NCBI GenBank assembly: GCA_021783135.1
Contig: JAJXUE010000016.1
Location: forward strand, 1-50,784
Origin: Bacillota bacterium
GTDB taxonomy: Bacteria; Bacillota; Desulfitobacteriia; Desulfitobacteriales; JAJXUE01
Direction of reading: 5' to 3'
DNA length: 50,784 nucleotides
The notes beneath the pieces were generated by a model. The model did not search any database, was not told where the DNA came from, and saw only the letters and a program-made list of their open reading frames with translations. Shown in pieces: positions 1 to 8,669 of this stretch. The position numbers were made by a program, and so were the translations under genes. Every line of letters starts with the position of its first letter. Position 1 is the stretch's first letter.

Positions 1-1
1 A

Positions 2-1207
2 TCTGGCCAAACGCAGCAGGGTATACCCACCGGTTCCGGTACCTCCGGCGGAGCTCAGGCAATGAAACGCATGTTTCCTTACTTTTGGAGTTCCCCGGTC
101 GCCGTGCTGCAACTTGCAGACCAGCAGGTTGCCAACTATCTTCACCTGTTGTTTGCGCTGCGGGACAAAAACCTGGGTTATATTGGTGCGCCGTTTCCGT
201 CGAGCATTGTCCAGCTCTTTAGCTTGTTAGAAGTAAAGTGGCCGAAGCTGGTTGACTACATTGCCCACGGTAAAGTGACACATGATTTGGAGCTCGAACC
301 AAACATCAGGCAGGAATTAGAAGGCAAATTGCAACCTAGCCCTAAGCGGGCGGCAGAACTCAAGCGGGAACTGAAGCGTGGGATGCAAGGCATTGCGCTG
401 CGAGTCTGGCCCAAAATGATTTATGTATCCTGTGTAATTGGGGGTAGTTTTAACATTTATCTGGAAAAATTGCGCTACTATACCGCAGATTTGCCCATTT
501 ATTCAGCTGTTTATGGTGCAACGGAGGCGCTGGTAGGGCTTGGGGACCAACTTGATGCCGTGAGTTATGCCGTAACACCGCGTCCCGCCTACTATGAATT
601 TATCCCGTTACAGGTTTCCGATGCTGTAAACCCTGCTACCTGCGATTTGGACCAAGTCCAGGTAGGGGAAAGTTATGAAGTGGTCATTACCAACTTCGCC
701 GGCTTCTACCGTTATCGTTTAGGTGATGTGGTTAAGGTTGTCGGTCAGTTTAATCAGACCCCGGTGATCGAATTTATGTACCGCAAAGGGCAGCTGTTAA
801 ACTTGGCCGGGGAGAAAACGCCGGAACCAGCTGTACAATATGCCGTGCAAACCGCACTGCAAGCCAGTCAGGTTATGGCGGTAGACTATACAGTAAAACT
901 GAATCTAGACGCGGTTATTGGAAGTTACTGCTTTTATCTAGAAGCAGGCCCTGTGGGGCAACTTAATCCTTCAGTTATACAACGAAATCTGGAACAATAC
1001 CTGGGCGAGGCCAATCCGCGCTACTTGGCCGGACTAAAGGCAAAGCGAATTGCGCCGCTTGAACTCAAATTGGTGCAACCCGGTACGTTTCAAAAAATCC
1101 GCCAGGAGCTCATTCGGCGCGGCGCATCGCAGAATCAGGTCAAGGTACCGCGCTTGGTTGCAGCTCAAGAGTTAATTGCTATTTTGGAAGAAAATATTTT
1201 AAGTTAG
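2..1207 (+). CDS. GH3-family acyl-adenylating protein (5' partial)
   Basis: C-terminal ~400 residues of a GH3 (auxin-responsive promoter) family enzyme, which adenylates a carboxylic acid and usually transfers the acyl group to an amine. The reading frame is open to the left edge, and the in-frame residues before the first ATG at 62 (TGSGTSGG, like the family's TSGTT nucleotide loop) show that the gene starts outside the window. Other family marks are YGATEA (the YGASE-like motif), YYEFIPL, and TNFAGFYRYRLGDVV, the typical GH3 motif before the hinge. No signal peptide or membrane segment is seen in this part. It ends 11 bases before an MFS gene, so the two are probably co-transcribed. Bacterial GH3 proteins are mostly uncharacterised; the acid and the acceptor cannot be told from sequence. 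The family call is firm, the function is not. Confidence 0.85.
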   Translation, partial: SGQTQQGIPTGSGTSGGAQAMKRMFPYFWSSPVAVLQLADQQVANYLHLLFALRDKNLGYIGAPFPSSIVQLFSLLEVKWPKLVDYIAHGKVTHDLELEPNIRQELEGKLQPSPKRAAELKRELKRGMQGIALRVWPKMIYVSCVIGGSFNIYLEKLRYYTADLPIYSAVYGATEALVGLGDQLDAVSYAVTPRPAYYEFIPLQVSDAVNPATCDLDQVQVGESYEVVITNFAGFYRYRLGDVVKVVGQFNQTPVIEFMYRKGQLLNLAGEKTPEPAVQYAVQTALQASQVMAVDYTVKLNLDAVIGSYCFYLEAGPVGQLNPSVIQRNLEQYLGEANPRYLAGLKAKRIAPLELKLVQPGTFQKIRQELIRRGASQNQVKVPRLVAAQELIAILEENILS

Positions 1208-1218
1208 AAGGGGTCCGC

Positions 1219-2406
1219 ATGGACAAAAAAATATTAAAGCCCATGATTATTCTGTTTGTGATTCAATTTTTGGTAATGGTAGGCTTTGGGATTGTTATTC
1301 CGATTCTGCCCTTTTTAGTGGAGCGCATGGGAGGTAGTGCGGTTGCTTTGGGCGTGTTCATGGCAGCTTATTCGATCATGCAGTTTTTCTTTGCCCCACT
1401 GTGGGGTAGGATTTCCGACCGTATCGGGCGGCGCCCGGTTCTTATGATCGGGCTTGGCGGGTACGGTTTAACTTTTTTCTTATTTGGTTTTGCCGGTAAT
1501 TTGGGAATATTGATTGCAGTCAGAGCCCTGTCGGGTATGATTTCTTCTGCTGCCTTACCTACGTCAATGGCCTACTTGGCGGACATCACCGAAGGGGACG
1601 AACGCTCGAAGGCTATGGGGATGATTGGTGCTGCGACAGGGTTAGGTATGGTATTTGGCCCGGCTATCGGCGGTTGGTTGGGGCATTATAGTTTCACTAC
1701 ACCCTTTTTTGCGGCGGGTGCGCTTGCCCTTTTAGTTTTGCCGTTTGCCTGGTTTTTACTGCCGGAAACATTACATGCACCCGTAGTTAACCCTACCCGG
1801 AAGAGGCCGAAGATCACCTTGGCCGTGCTGCAAGACCCTATGTTTATGCTGTTTGCCTTTAACTTTATCCTCAGCTTTAGTGTCGCCATGTTCGAAACGA
1901 CCTTCGCCTGGCTGGCAGCCGCCAAAGTGGGGTTTGGGCCACGCGATTTGGGTCTCACTTTCACGGTTGCCGGAATATTTGGCGTCATTGTGCAGGGCGG
2001 CTTGATCGGCAAACTGGTGAAAAGGTTCAGCGATGCGCCGCTTGTCCTCGCCGGCACTGTTGTCAGCGCTTTAGGGCTGCTCCTTATTATTTTGTCACAT
2101 AGTGTGGTAACGATAATTTTAGCTACTATTGTATTTATGATTGGGCAATCTTTGCTTGGGCCAACAAGTTCCAGCTTAGTTAGCAAAAACGCCACAGAAG
2201 GTCAAGGGGTGTCGCTGGGGTTGTTTCAATCCTTTGGCAGTCTGGGTCGCATTTTAGGGCCTATCGTCGGGGGGGTACTCTACGGCATTATGATTGGACT
2301 GCCTTATGTGACCGGGGCACTGCTTCTTATGTTTATGTTCGTGATCGGTGGGAGGCGGATTTTAAGCTTTGGCAGGCGTCCCTTGGCGCAAGAAGCCCGA
2401 GCTTAA
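1219..2406 (+). CDS. MFS drug/metabolite exporter (DHA1 type)
   Basis: Twelve-segment major facilitator of 395 residues, the usual size of the TetA/DHA1 drug:proton antiporter group. The TM2-TM3 loop carries motif A (GRISDRIGRRP, about residues 63-73), and TM5 carries GAATGLGMVFGPAIGG, the motif C of antiporters, which supports export rather than uptake. The start ATG has an AAGGGG ribosome site 6 bases upstream. It follows the GH3 gene by 11 bases, so it may export the GH3 product or an inhibitor; this is inference from position only. Substrate unknown. Confidence 0.88.
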   Translation: MDKKILKPMIILFVIQFLVMVGFGIVIPILPFLVERMGGSAVALGVFMAAYSIMQFFFAPLWGRISDRIGRRPVLMIGLGGYGLTFFLFGFAGNLGILIAVRALSGMISSAALPTSMAYLADITEGDERSKAMGMIGAATGLGMVFGPAIGGWLGHYSFTTPFFAAGALALLVLPFAWFLLPETLHAPVVNPTRKRPKITLAVLQDPMFMLFAFNFILSFSVAMFETTFAWLAAAKVGFGPRDLGLTFTVAGIFGVIVQGGLIGKLVKRFSDAPLVLAGTVVSALGLLLIILSHSVVTIILATIVFMIGQSLLGPTSSSLVSKNATEGQGVSLGLFQSFGSLGRILGPIVGGVLYGIMIGLPYVTGALLLMFMFVIGGRRILSFGRRPLAQEARA

Positions 2407-2413
2407 TTGCTAG

Positions 2414-2428
2414 GCAATTGTTAATTGC
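2414..2428 (+). terminator. weak hairpin after the GH3-MFS pair
   Basis: GCAATT, 3-base loop, AATTGC just after the MFS stop, followed by AT-rich sequence without a clean T-run. It may end the two-gene transcript. The rest of 2407-2606 is AT-rich leader for the chemoreceptor and shows nothing else I can name. Confidence 0.3.
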
Positions 2429-2606
2429 TTGTAAAATATATGTAAAAGATTAATAATATTTTTAAATATTTGCAATTAACATCATAGTATTTACAATTAG
2501 TTAACGTATAAATAACATTGGCTTAAAAAACAGCGCAGGAACTCCATCGCTTAATGTTTAATTCTTACTAATACAGTTAGGCATTAATACAAAGGAGTTT
2601 CACTGC

Positions 2607-4337
2607 ATGAAGTTTAATCTTAATTGGCTGCACAATTGGCGTATGTCAAGGAAAATCAGTGCCTTGGTACTAATCAGTGCCGCATTTATGTGTGTTGTAG
2701 GCTATTTGGGTTACTATTACTACGAGCAACAAAATGCCGCGATGAATGTAATCTACAGCAAGACCGTCCAGTCTGTAAAAATTCTTGACAATGTTAATGC
2801 CAATTCAAAGGCGGTTGATGCCCTTAGTTTAGAGGAATTGCTTGCCCCGGACGACAATTTCCGCAAACAATTGGTATTAACTGAAATCCAGACGCGTGAA
2901 AACCAGATTGCCAAGGATCTCATAATTTATGCAAGCATGGCTAAAGACCCTTTTGAAACGAACAAATTGCCCCCCCTGCGGCAAGCGGTTGCCACGTATA
3001 ACACAGAGCAGCATCGGGCCTTCCAGTTGGCTGTAGGTGGAGATAAGCTGAACGCATATCGCTATTATTCCAATAATGCGCTGCCCAGTGTTGATATCAT
3101 GCACATAATCGTGCCACAACTTGTTGATTTTAATAACACTCGTGCCCAACAAGTTATTAACGCAGGCAATCGCACCTTTGCTACGGTTGAGCGGGTGCTC
3201 CTTATTTTGCCTATGTGCGCAACCTTGCTCGTGATTTTACTGGGCATTGGTATGTCAAGGTTAATCGTTAAACCGCTCAAGCAAATGCTGCGCAACGTTA
3301 AACAAGTGGCCAACGGCAATTTAGTCCTCGAGGATATTTCTGTTGCCTCAAAAGACGAAGTTGGTCAATTGGGCAGTTCCTTCACCGTAATGGCCAATAA
3401 CCTACGTGGCTTAGTCACTCAGGTGTTTCAATCGAGCGAAAGTCTGGCTGTATCTTCCGACCTAATGATAACCACCATGGGTCAATTTTCCGAAGCTTCA
3501 AACCAAATGGTAGTAGCAATTGCGGAAGTAGCACAAGATAGTGAGCAGCAAGTTGGGGCGGTAAATGAGACTGCTAAAGCTATCGAACAAATCGTGATGA
3601 GTGTCCAACAAATTGCTGACAACAGTGACAGGGTTTCCGGCCTGATGGAGAGCACCTCTGGAGCAACAGAAGCGGGAAAAAGAGCAGTGGATAAAGTTGT
3701 GCAGCAAATGGATGCCATCGGGATTGGCACAGACGTTGTGCAAAGGGCTATGGCCAATTTGACGGTGAGTTCACAGCAAATCAATGAAATTGTCAATGTA
3801 ATTGCTGAAATTACAGGCCAAACCAACCTGTTAGCCCTTAATGCAGCAATTGAAGCGGCTCGAGCCGGCGATCAGGGACGAGGCTTTGCAGTGGTGGCGC
3901 AGGAAATTCGTCTATTGGCCAACCAGTCGCAAGCTGCCAACCAGCAAATTAAGGAGCTCATTAATACCAATCAGGCCAAAATAAATGAAGCCTTAAGTGC
4001 GGTAAATACGGAGATTGAGGACATTCAAAGCGGTGTCTCTCTTGTTGACATTGCCAGTGGAGCGTTCGCGCAAATTGATGGCTTGGTGCATCAGGTTTCA
4101 TCCGAAGTCAAGGAGATTTCCGTGGCGATTCAAAACGCAGCTGCCGGAGGCGAGCAAATTAAGAGCGCTATCCAAGATATTGAGCGCACCGGTAAAAGCA
4201 CAGCGGGTACGTTGCTTACAGTGTCGGCCGGAATGCAGGAACAGGGTGCGGGGATTAATCAGATTGCCGTAACCAGCCAGGGCTTAGATAAAATGGCCCG
4301 AGAACTGCATGCGGCAATCAGCCAATTCAGTGTCTAA
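2607..4337 (+). CDS. methyl-accepting chemotaxis protein, membrane-bound
   Basis: Chemoreceptor of 576 residues. A first membrane helix (about 19-41) and a second (about 194-220) flank an extracytoplasmic helical sensor of ~150 residues that looks like the 4HB_MCP type. A HAMP domain follows (about 220-272, with KPLKQML and DEVGQL), then the methylation helices and the hairpin tip that binds CheA/CheW ([16 protein letters not shown], about 410-425). The ATG has a good AAAGGAG ribosome site. It is a single gene, with no che genes in the window, so it must feed a signalling array encoded elsewhere. The ligand is unknown. The N-terminal region [10 protein letters not shown] is typical of this receptor class in Clostridia and Bacilli. 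Confidence 0.93.
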   Translation: MKFNLNWLHNWRMSRKISALVLISAAFMCVVGYLGYYYYEQQNAAMNVIYSKTVQSVKILDNVNANSKAVDALSLEELLAPDDNFRKQLVLTEIQTRENQIAKDLIIYASMAKDPFETNKLPPLRQAVATYNTEQHRAFQLAVGGDKLNAYRYYSNNALPSVDIMHIIVPQLVDFNNTRAQQVINAGNRTFATVERVLLILPMCATLLVILLGIGMSRLIVKPLKQMLRNVKQVANGNLVLEDISVASKDEVGQLGSSFTVMANNLRGLVTQVFQSSESLAVSSDLMITTMGQFSEASNQMVVAIAEVAQDSEQQVGAVNETAKAIEQIVMSVQQIADNSDRVSGLMESTSGATEAGKRAVDKVVQQMDAIGIGTDVVQRAMANLTVSSQQINEIVNVIAEITGQTNLLALNAAIEAARAGDQGRGFAVVAQEIRLLANQSQAANQQIKELINTNQAKINEALSAVNTEIEDIQSGVSLVDIASGAFAQIDGLVHQVSSEVKEISVAIQNAAAGGEQIKSAIQDIERTGKSTAGTLLTVSAGMQEQGAGINQIAVTSQGLDKMARELHAAISQFSV

Positions 4338-4363
4338 ATAAAAAGGGCCAAACCAAAAAAGTC

Positions 4364-4410
4364 CCCAAGTATAAGAGCCATGGCAAATCGCCATGGCTCT
4401 TATACTTGGG
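4364..4410 (-). terminator. strong terminator between convergent chemoreceptor and EAL genes
   Basis: Perfect 21-bp inverted repeat (arms 4364-4384 and 4390-4410) with a 5-base loop. A six-A run at 4355-4360 becomes a U-run for leftward transcripts, so it best fits the end of the minus-strand EAL operon; it probably also stops rightward transcription from the chemoreceptor gene. Confidence 0.8.
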
Positions 4411-4457
4411 CAAGTCCGTAAGCTATATTCAGCAGCAAAGTTTTGGTATTGGTGTGG

Positions 4458-5732
4458 TTAGCGAGCGCCGATGCCAACTAACGGAGGCTTAATGAGGTTG
4501 AAGACTTGGGTATTGACCATAGGCCGCGCAAAACTTGGCTTGGCGATGAAATAGCCTTGGACAAAGTCAACCCCTAAGTTAACTACCGTCTGCAGCTCGA
4601 GCTCTGTTTCTACGCCTTCGGCGAGAGTTTGGCAGCCGATGCGTTGGGAGAAATTAACAAAGGTCTCTAGCAAGGCCAGCTTGATGGGGTCAGTGTTAAT
4701 TCCGCCGATCAAGGAACGGTCAATCTTGAGTACATCCGGGTGCAGTTCGGCAATGGATTGTAAGGAGGAATAACCTGCTCCGACATCATCTAAAGCTATA
4801 CGATAGCCTTGACGCCGGTAGTGATTTAGGGCATGACGAAAAACTCCGAAGTCCTTGATGGCGCTGCGTTCGGTTATTTCCAATACCACGTCTGACGGCT
4901 TCAGGCCATGTTCTAAGAGCAATTTGCGGGTTTGACCGGAGGAAAAGTCAGGGTCAATTAATACCTGGGGGTCAATGTTTAGAAAGAGAGCCTCATCCTG
5001 CTTCAGGACTGCCTCGGCAGAGGTAATGGCCGTGCGGCGACACAAAGTCTCAATTGGATAAAGGAGACCAATTTTTTCGGCAAAGGGAAATATCTCCCCA
5101 ACGTAAGGAAAACACGTCGTCTCAGTAAGTCTAGCCAAAGCTTCATAGCCAAAGATAGAGGCGTCTTTAAGTCTTAGGATAGGCTGAAACGCACTGCGAA
5201 GGTATTGCTCCGGGTGTAGAATCAGGCGGTTGATTTCCTCGCGGCGGGAAAAATATTGCGGATCTGGCTCTGCCTTGCTAATCAGAAAGGCCTCTTTGAC
5301 AGCAGCGTAGAGCAAGTATTGTGAGCTTCTGCCTGGTTCACTCATACATTGAACAAGACCGGAGTTTAAGCGGATGGCTTCCTCTAACCAAGTGTTTAGC
5401 CGGGTATTAATGCGTTTTTCTAAACCTTTTACCCAGTCTGAGGCGAGTGTTTGTAAGCTCCAGATGGTTTTAGCATTTGGCACGAGATAAACGACAAAAT
5501 CATCCCCGCCGCGAAATTCGCAGCAAGAAAGAAGAAAGGATTCGGAGTTTTGACGTAGCGCATGATTTATTTCGAGTTCTATTTCCAGTAAAACTTGCTT
5601 ACAAGCCTTTAGGCCATAGCGAAATTCGAGCTCGTGAAATTTGTAAATGTCCAGATAAATAAGCCAGACAGGATGGCCCTCGTTAAGGTGCCGTAATAGC
5701 TCTGCCTGGTCAGGGTCAATAACCTTTAACAT
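4458..5732 (-). CDS. EAL-domain cyclic-di-GMP phosphodiesterase with degenerate GGDEF-like N-terminus
   Basis: 424 residues. The first ~150 resemble a GGDEF domain (IYLDIYKFHELEFRYG and, at the active-site loop, FRGGDDFV in place of GGDEF), so it is probably not a cyclase but may bind nucleotide. The C-terminal half is an EAL domain with the catalytic set visible: YEALARL, LFLNID, EITE, LDDVGAGYSS, VLKIDRSL, LAEGVE and VQGYF. Hydrolysis of c-di-GMP to pGpG is therefore likely. No membrane segment or receiver domain, so it is cytoplasmic. It lies 9 bases after the phospholipase C-like gene on the same strand, which suggests one transcript ended by the 4364-4410 hairpin. Confidence 0.9.
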   Translation of the reverse strand: MLKVIDPDQAELLRHLNEGHPVWLIYLDIYKFHELEFRYGLKACKQVLLEIELEINHALRQNSESFLLSCCEFRGGDDFVVYLVPNAKTIWSLQTLASDWVKGLEKRINTRLNTWLEEAIRLNSGLVQCMSEPGRSSQYLLYAAVKEAFLISKAEPDPQYFSRREEINRLILHPEQYLRSAFQPILRLKDASIFGYEALARLTETTCFPYVGEIFPFAEKIGLLYPIETLCRRTAITSAEAVLKQDEALFLNIDPQVLIDPDFSSGQTRKLLLEHGLKPSDVVLEITERSAIKDFGVFRHALNHYRRQGYRIALDDVGAGYSSLQSIAELHPDVLKIDRSLIGGINTDPIKLALLETFVNFSQRIGCQTLAEGVETELELQTVVNLGVDFVQGYFIAKPSFARPMVNTQVFNLIKPPLVGIGAR

Positions 5733-5741
5733 ATGTAACCT

Positions 5742-6440
5742 CTAATCTTTGTCTAATTCTGCATAAGCTAAAAAACCAGCTGTGGCGCGAATGGTGAGAG
5801 GAATAAGAGCTTGAGTGGCCAGTGCATAACCCGCGGTATCACCGTCGGAAACTAAGCCGTAGTAAGTCGCGGCGATACCGGCATTATGATCAAGCCACTG
5901 GCTGGGGTGGTTGAGTTGCAGGTACATGCCGGCACCAGTTACGGGATAGCTAGTATAGTTTTGCCTGGCCCATTTTTCAAATTCCTGATGGCCGTTAAAG
6001 ATTGAGCCTACTGCATGATGTGGCACGCACATATCTTGGATGAGATGCAAAGCGGCTCCCAAATAGAACATGCCTTTAGCGCGGTCGCGAGCAGCTTCGC
6101 GTTTTGCCGCAACTAAGTATTTCTGATAATAAAATTGGAATTCTGCCAGCGCGCCGGGCCAAAGGGCATGCGTTTGCTCGGTCGGGTTTCGATAATAGTG
6201 GGAAGCATTTTTCCAGCTGCGATCCGCCCAGAGCAGGCCGTGGCAAATTTCAGCATGATACTGACGATACCGGTCGGCCAAATCTTTTTGCCCATCATTA
6301 CGCAATGTGGTCAAGGCATCATCAAGACAGTAGATATGAGTTAGGCCGGGTTTGTCCAGAAAATATTGTAAGGGCCCTAAAGTAGTTAAGATGATCCGGG
6401 TAACATTGCGAATGGTGCGTCCTACTACAGCTTGAACCAT
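5742..6440 (-). CDS. zinc-dependent phospholipase C-like protein
   Basis: About 232 residues with the all-helical zinc phospholipase C/S1-P1 nuclease look: LGAALHLIQDMCVPHHAV (metal-binding HxxxD plus a second His pair) followed by FEKWARQNY, as in bacterial PLC-type proteins. I start it at the ATG at 6440, which has a GGGAGG ribosome site 5-6 bases upstream; a longer GTG start at 6473 has none. No clear signal peptide is present with this start, unusual for a family of mostly secreted enzymes, so an intracellular or membrane-lipid role is possible. It is followed after 9 bases by the EAL gene. The exact substrate is not predictable. Confidence 0.75.
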   Translation of the reverse strand: MVQAVVGRTIRNVTRIILTTLGPLQYFLDKPGLTHIYCLDDALTTLRNDGQKDLADRYRQYHAEICHGLLWADRSWKNASHYYRNPTEQTHALWPGALAEFQFYYQKYLVAAKREAARDRAKGMFYLGAALHLIQDMCVPHHAVGSIFNGHQEFEKWARQNYTSYPVTGAGMYLQLNHPSQWLDHNAGIAATYYGLVSDGDTAGYALATQALIPLTIRATAGFLAYAELDKD

Positions 6441-6550
6441 AGGTTCCTCCCTTACCAAAACTCTTGCTGTCACCTATTATAAAAGAGGTTTTTTAGCTCT
6501 AGATTAAGCTAGTTTAAAGAATTGGTTAATTTTACTTAATGCTTGGCCAC

Positions 6551-6585
6551 AAAAAAACCTCACACGCTAATTAAAGGTGTGAGGT
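6551..6585 (-). terminator. terminator of uppP
   Basis: 9-bp stem (6557-6565 with 6577-6585), 11-base loop, followed in the leftward direction by seven U (A-run at 6551-6557). Classic intrinsic terminator for the minus-strand gene ending at 6626. Confidence 0.85.
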
Positions 6586-6625
6586 CATGTGTCGGCTATG
6601 GGGGAAACGGAACTCCTACTAAAGG

Positions 6626-7447
6626 TTATAACAGGTGAGTGAGCAGTACTAGGCCACCTACAAGCCAGCAATAGTACGCGAAGGGACGCATGGCGTTAAT
6701 TTCTTTACGCTTAAACCAACGCATTAAAATGGTCACTGCGATGAACGCGAAAATACCGGCAAAAATGCCGCCTTCCAGCGAAGTGAGAAACAGACCGTGT
6801 CCCCCGTGCTTCAATAGGTGAGGAATTTCTAAAATGCTGGCGCCGGCAATAATTGGCGTTGCCAAAAGCATGGAAAAGCGTGCCGATTCTTCGTGCTTAA
6901 GCCCCATCCAGAATCCGGCAGTCATGCTGGCACCGGAACGAGAAAAACCGGGTACGAGCGCAAAGGCCTGGAATAAGCCAACAACTGCCGCTTGACGAAA
7001 GCTTAAGTCATTAATCTGCTTTTTACCGCGCAGTTTAACTTTCTCGCCGAAAAAGAGTAATAAACCGTTCACAATCAGAAAGATAGCCGCGCTGGTTACG
7101 TTGCTGAACAATTTAGTTAAGGGTTTTTCTAAGACAAAGCCGATTGCGGCAGCGGGGATTGTGCCGACAATGATTAGCAACAGTAAGCGCATCGAATCCT
7201 GCTTACGCGCTTTAAAGAGGGAACGGATAATATCCAGCCACTCTTTACGAAAAAATACTAATAAGGCCACCGCGGTACCTAAATGGAGCATTACCACATA
7301 AGGTAAGAAGTTGGTTTTGAGAAAGTTAGCATCTAAGTTCCAGTGGAAGAAGTACGGGGTAAGTACGCTGTGCGCAACACTGCTTACCGGAAATAACTCT
7401 GTTACACCTTGGACAATTGCAATAATTAGCGTTTGTAAAAAGGTCAT
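6626..7447 (-). CDS. uppP: undecaprenyl-diphosphatase (BacA/UppP)
   Basis: Integral membrane phosphatase of 273 residues that converts undecaprenyl diphosphate to the monophosphate carrier used in cell-wall synthesis; overproduction in other bacteria gives bacitracin resistance. Both family motifs are present: QGVTELFPVSSVAH near residue 14 (the E..E..SS.GH region, here with SSVAH instead of the common SSSGH) and PGFSRSGASMTAGF near 165. About eight hydrophobic segments. The ATG has GGGAGG 11 bases upstream, slightly long spacing. It is monocistronic, with its own terminator. The SSVAH variant suggests a divergent subgroup but leaves the catalytic Glu and Arg/Ser residues in place. Confidence 0.93.
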   Translation of the reverse strand: MTFLQTLIIAIVQGVTELFPVSSVAHSVLTPYFFHWNLDANFLKTNFLPYVVMLHLGTAVALLVFFRKEWLDIIRSLFKARKQDSMRLLLLIIVGTIPAAAIGFVLEKPLTKLFSNVTSAAIFLIVNGLLLFFGEKVKLRGKKQINDLSFRQAAVVGLFQAFALVPGFSRSGASMTAGFWMGLKHEESARFSMLLATPIIAGASILEIPHLLKHGGHGLFLTSLEGGIFAGIFAFIAVTILMRWFKRKEINAMRPFAYYCWLVGGLVLLTHLL

Positions 7448-7559
7448 TGCCTAAGTTTGCCTCCCAATCGTCGAAATATAGGTTTTAGCAACCTAGGATT
7501 ATTATAATAGCTAATTAATACAAAAGCATGTATAACTTTGTTAACTTTAGATTAACTTT

Positions 7560-7940
7560 TTAGGATATTAAGGCAATTGCTTCGATTTCAATCACAGCAT
7601 CCTTGGGTAAGCGAGCTACTTGTACAGCTGAGCGAGCCGGTGGATCTGTCGGGAAATATTGGGCATATACTTCGTTCATGGCTGTAAAGTCATTCATATT
7701 GCGCAAGAAAACCGTAACTTTCAATATATCCGACATTTTAGCACCTGCAGCCGTCAAAATGGCCTTGACGTTTTCCAGGGATTGTTTGGTCGCAGCTTTG
7801 ATTTCGTCAATCAATTCGCCGCTTTGGGGGTTAAGTGGGAGCTGGCCAGAGGTGAAAATGAGATTTGACGCATGTGTACCTTGCGCATAAGGCCCAATAG
7901 CCTGTGGGGCGTTATCAGTTGTTATAATCCTTTTTGCCAT
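7560..7940 (-). CDS. ridA: RidA family reactive imine/enamine deaminase
   Basis: 126 residues, full length for the YjgF/YER057c/UK114 family. RidA forms a trimer and hydrolyses 2-aminoacrylate and related imines released by PLP enzymes, giving 2-ketoacids and ammonia. The N-terminal AIGPYAQG, the central FTSGQLPLNP, and PARSAVQV with the substrate-carboxylate-binding Arg (about residue 103) are all seen, as is the final IEIEAIA. A GGAGG ribosome site precedes the ATG. It stands alone; upstream lies a heptanucleotide tandem repeat. Confidence 0.95.
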   Translation of the reverse strand: MAKRIITTDNAPQAIGPYAQGTHASNLIFTSGQLPLNPQSGELIDEIKAATKQSLENVKAILTAAGAKMSDILKVTVFLRNMNDFTAMNEVYAQYFPTDPPARSAVQVARLPKDAVIEIEAIALIS

Positions 7941-7964
7941 GTGTAATTCCTCCGTTTACCTTTA

Positions 7965-8006
7965 ATTGACTATTGACTATTGACTATTGACTATTGACTA
8001 TTGACT
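7965..8006. repeat. six tandem copies of a 7-bp unit (ATTGACT)
   Basis: Six perfect head-to-tail ATTGACT units directly upstream of the ridA ribosome site, followed by a degenerate TGTTGACT. The period is 7, so copy number changes would shift spacing between any promoter and ridA. Each unit carries TTGACT, close to a -35 hexamer on the plus strand. Confidence 0.95.
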
Positions 8007-8105
8007 TGTTGACTCTATTTTACCGCGTTAGCTATATGCTTAGCAAACTTGTTTAGTTTGCACCGTGTAGCAAGGGAGCAACATAGTTTGGCTAATAATA
8101 AAATA

Positions 8106-8138
8106 ACCACGACCAAGAGAATTTGCTTTGGTCGTGGT
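8106..8138 (-). terminator. terminator of the SHOCT gene
   Basis: 11-bp perfect stem (8106-8116 with 8128-8138) and 11-base loop. Both sides are T-rich on their respective downstream strands, so it may work in both directions; the gene ending at 8168 is the likely user. Confidence 0.7.
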
Positions 8139-8167
8139 CGTTTTATGTAGTACTAAAGCTGCGAAAA

Positions 8168-8485
8168 CTAAGCGAGGTCTTTTTTCATGCGTTGGTAATC
8201 TTCTGTGCTAACCTCGCCCCGTGCATAACGCTCATTGAGAATCTGTAAAGCGCTATTTTGCAGTTGGTGGTGCCGATCACGGCTTGCCAGCCAATGGCGA
8301 ACAAAATAAAACACCAGGAAAAATATACCTACATAGACCAAAAAGTGCAATATCATCCCGACGATACCCAGCCAGCTCAAACCGCCGGCAAAATTTCCCG
8401 GGCCGCCGTAGCCCCCGTAGCCGCCCATCATACCGCCCCCGTAGCCGTAGCCTCGCATTAGCCCACCTCCGGATGAACCGAACAT
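8168..8485 (-). CDS. small membrane protein with Gly/Met-rich N-terminus and SHOCT domain
   Basis: 105 residues from the ATG at 8485, which has a strong AAGGAGG site; a longer reading to 8569 has no ribosome site. Residues ~1-40 are very rich in glycine, tyrosine and methionine (MRGYGYGGGMMGGYGGYGG), then one membrane helix (about 44-66), then a C-terminal SHOCT domain (ILNERYARGEVSTEDYQRM), a short helical hairpin common in bacterial envelope and electron-transport-linked proteins. The function is not known. The Met/Gly-rich segment could bind metal or self-associate; that is speculation. Confidence 0.8.
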   Translation of the reverse strand: MFGSSGGGLMRGYGYGGGMMGGYGGYGGPGNFAGGLSWLGIVGMILHFLVYVGIFFLVFYFVRHWLASRDRHHQLQNSALQILNERYARGEVSTEDYQRMKKDLA

Positions 8486-8603
8486 ATAAAATTCCTCCTT
8501 GCACATAGTGCAGTATATTTTGTAGCTTATGCTTAGTATAATGCAAAAGTTTGCGTTAAGTATTATCAAATGGTGAACAATTAGTGAATAATTAAGATGA
8601 AAC

Positions 8604-8669
8604 TATAATATATACGGTATGGTTTTGCCGATTCTTTCTTATAATAAGGAAAACCTGAATAAGAATCGG
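8604..8669 (+). promoter_or_regulatory. corA leader: TATAAT box and inverted repeat over the start codon
   Basis: A consensus TATAAT lies at 8604-8609. Downstream a perfect 9-bp inverted repeat (8628-8636 with 8661-8669) encloses the AAGGA ribosome site in its 24-base loop, and its right arm includes the first base of the GTG start. The RNA could therefore fold so that initiation is modulated. Candidate only. Confidence 0.45.

Noticed and set aside
1686-2195. 169-residue minus-strand frame
   Set aside because: Antisense to the MFS transporter gene; composition is that of a mirrored membrane protein.
7965-8006. Heptanucleotide repeat as an origin (iterons)
   Set aside because: Too short, no DnaA boxes or rep gene nearby, and located in a leader.
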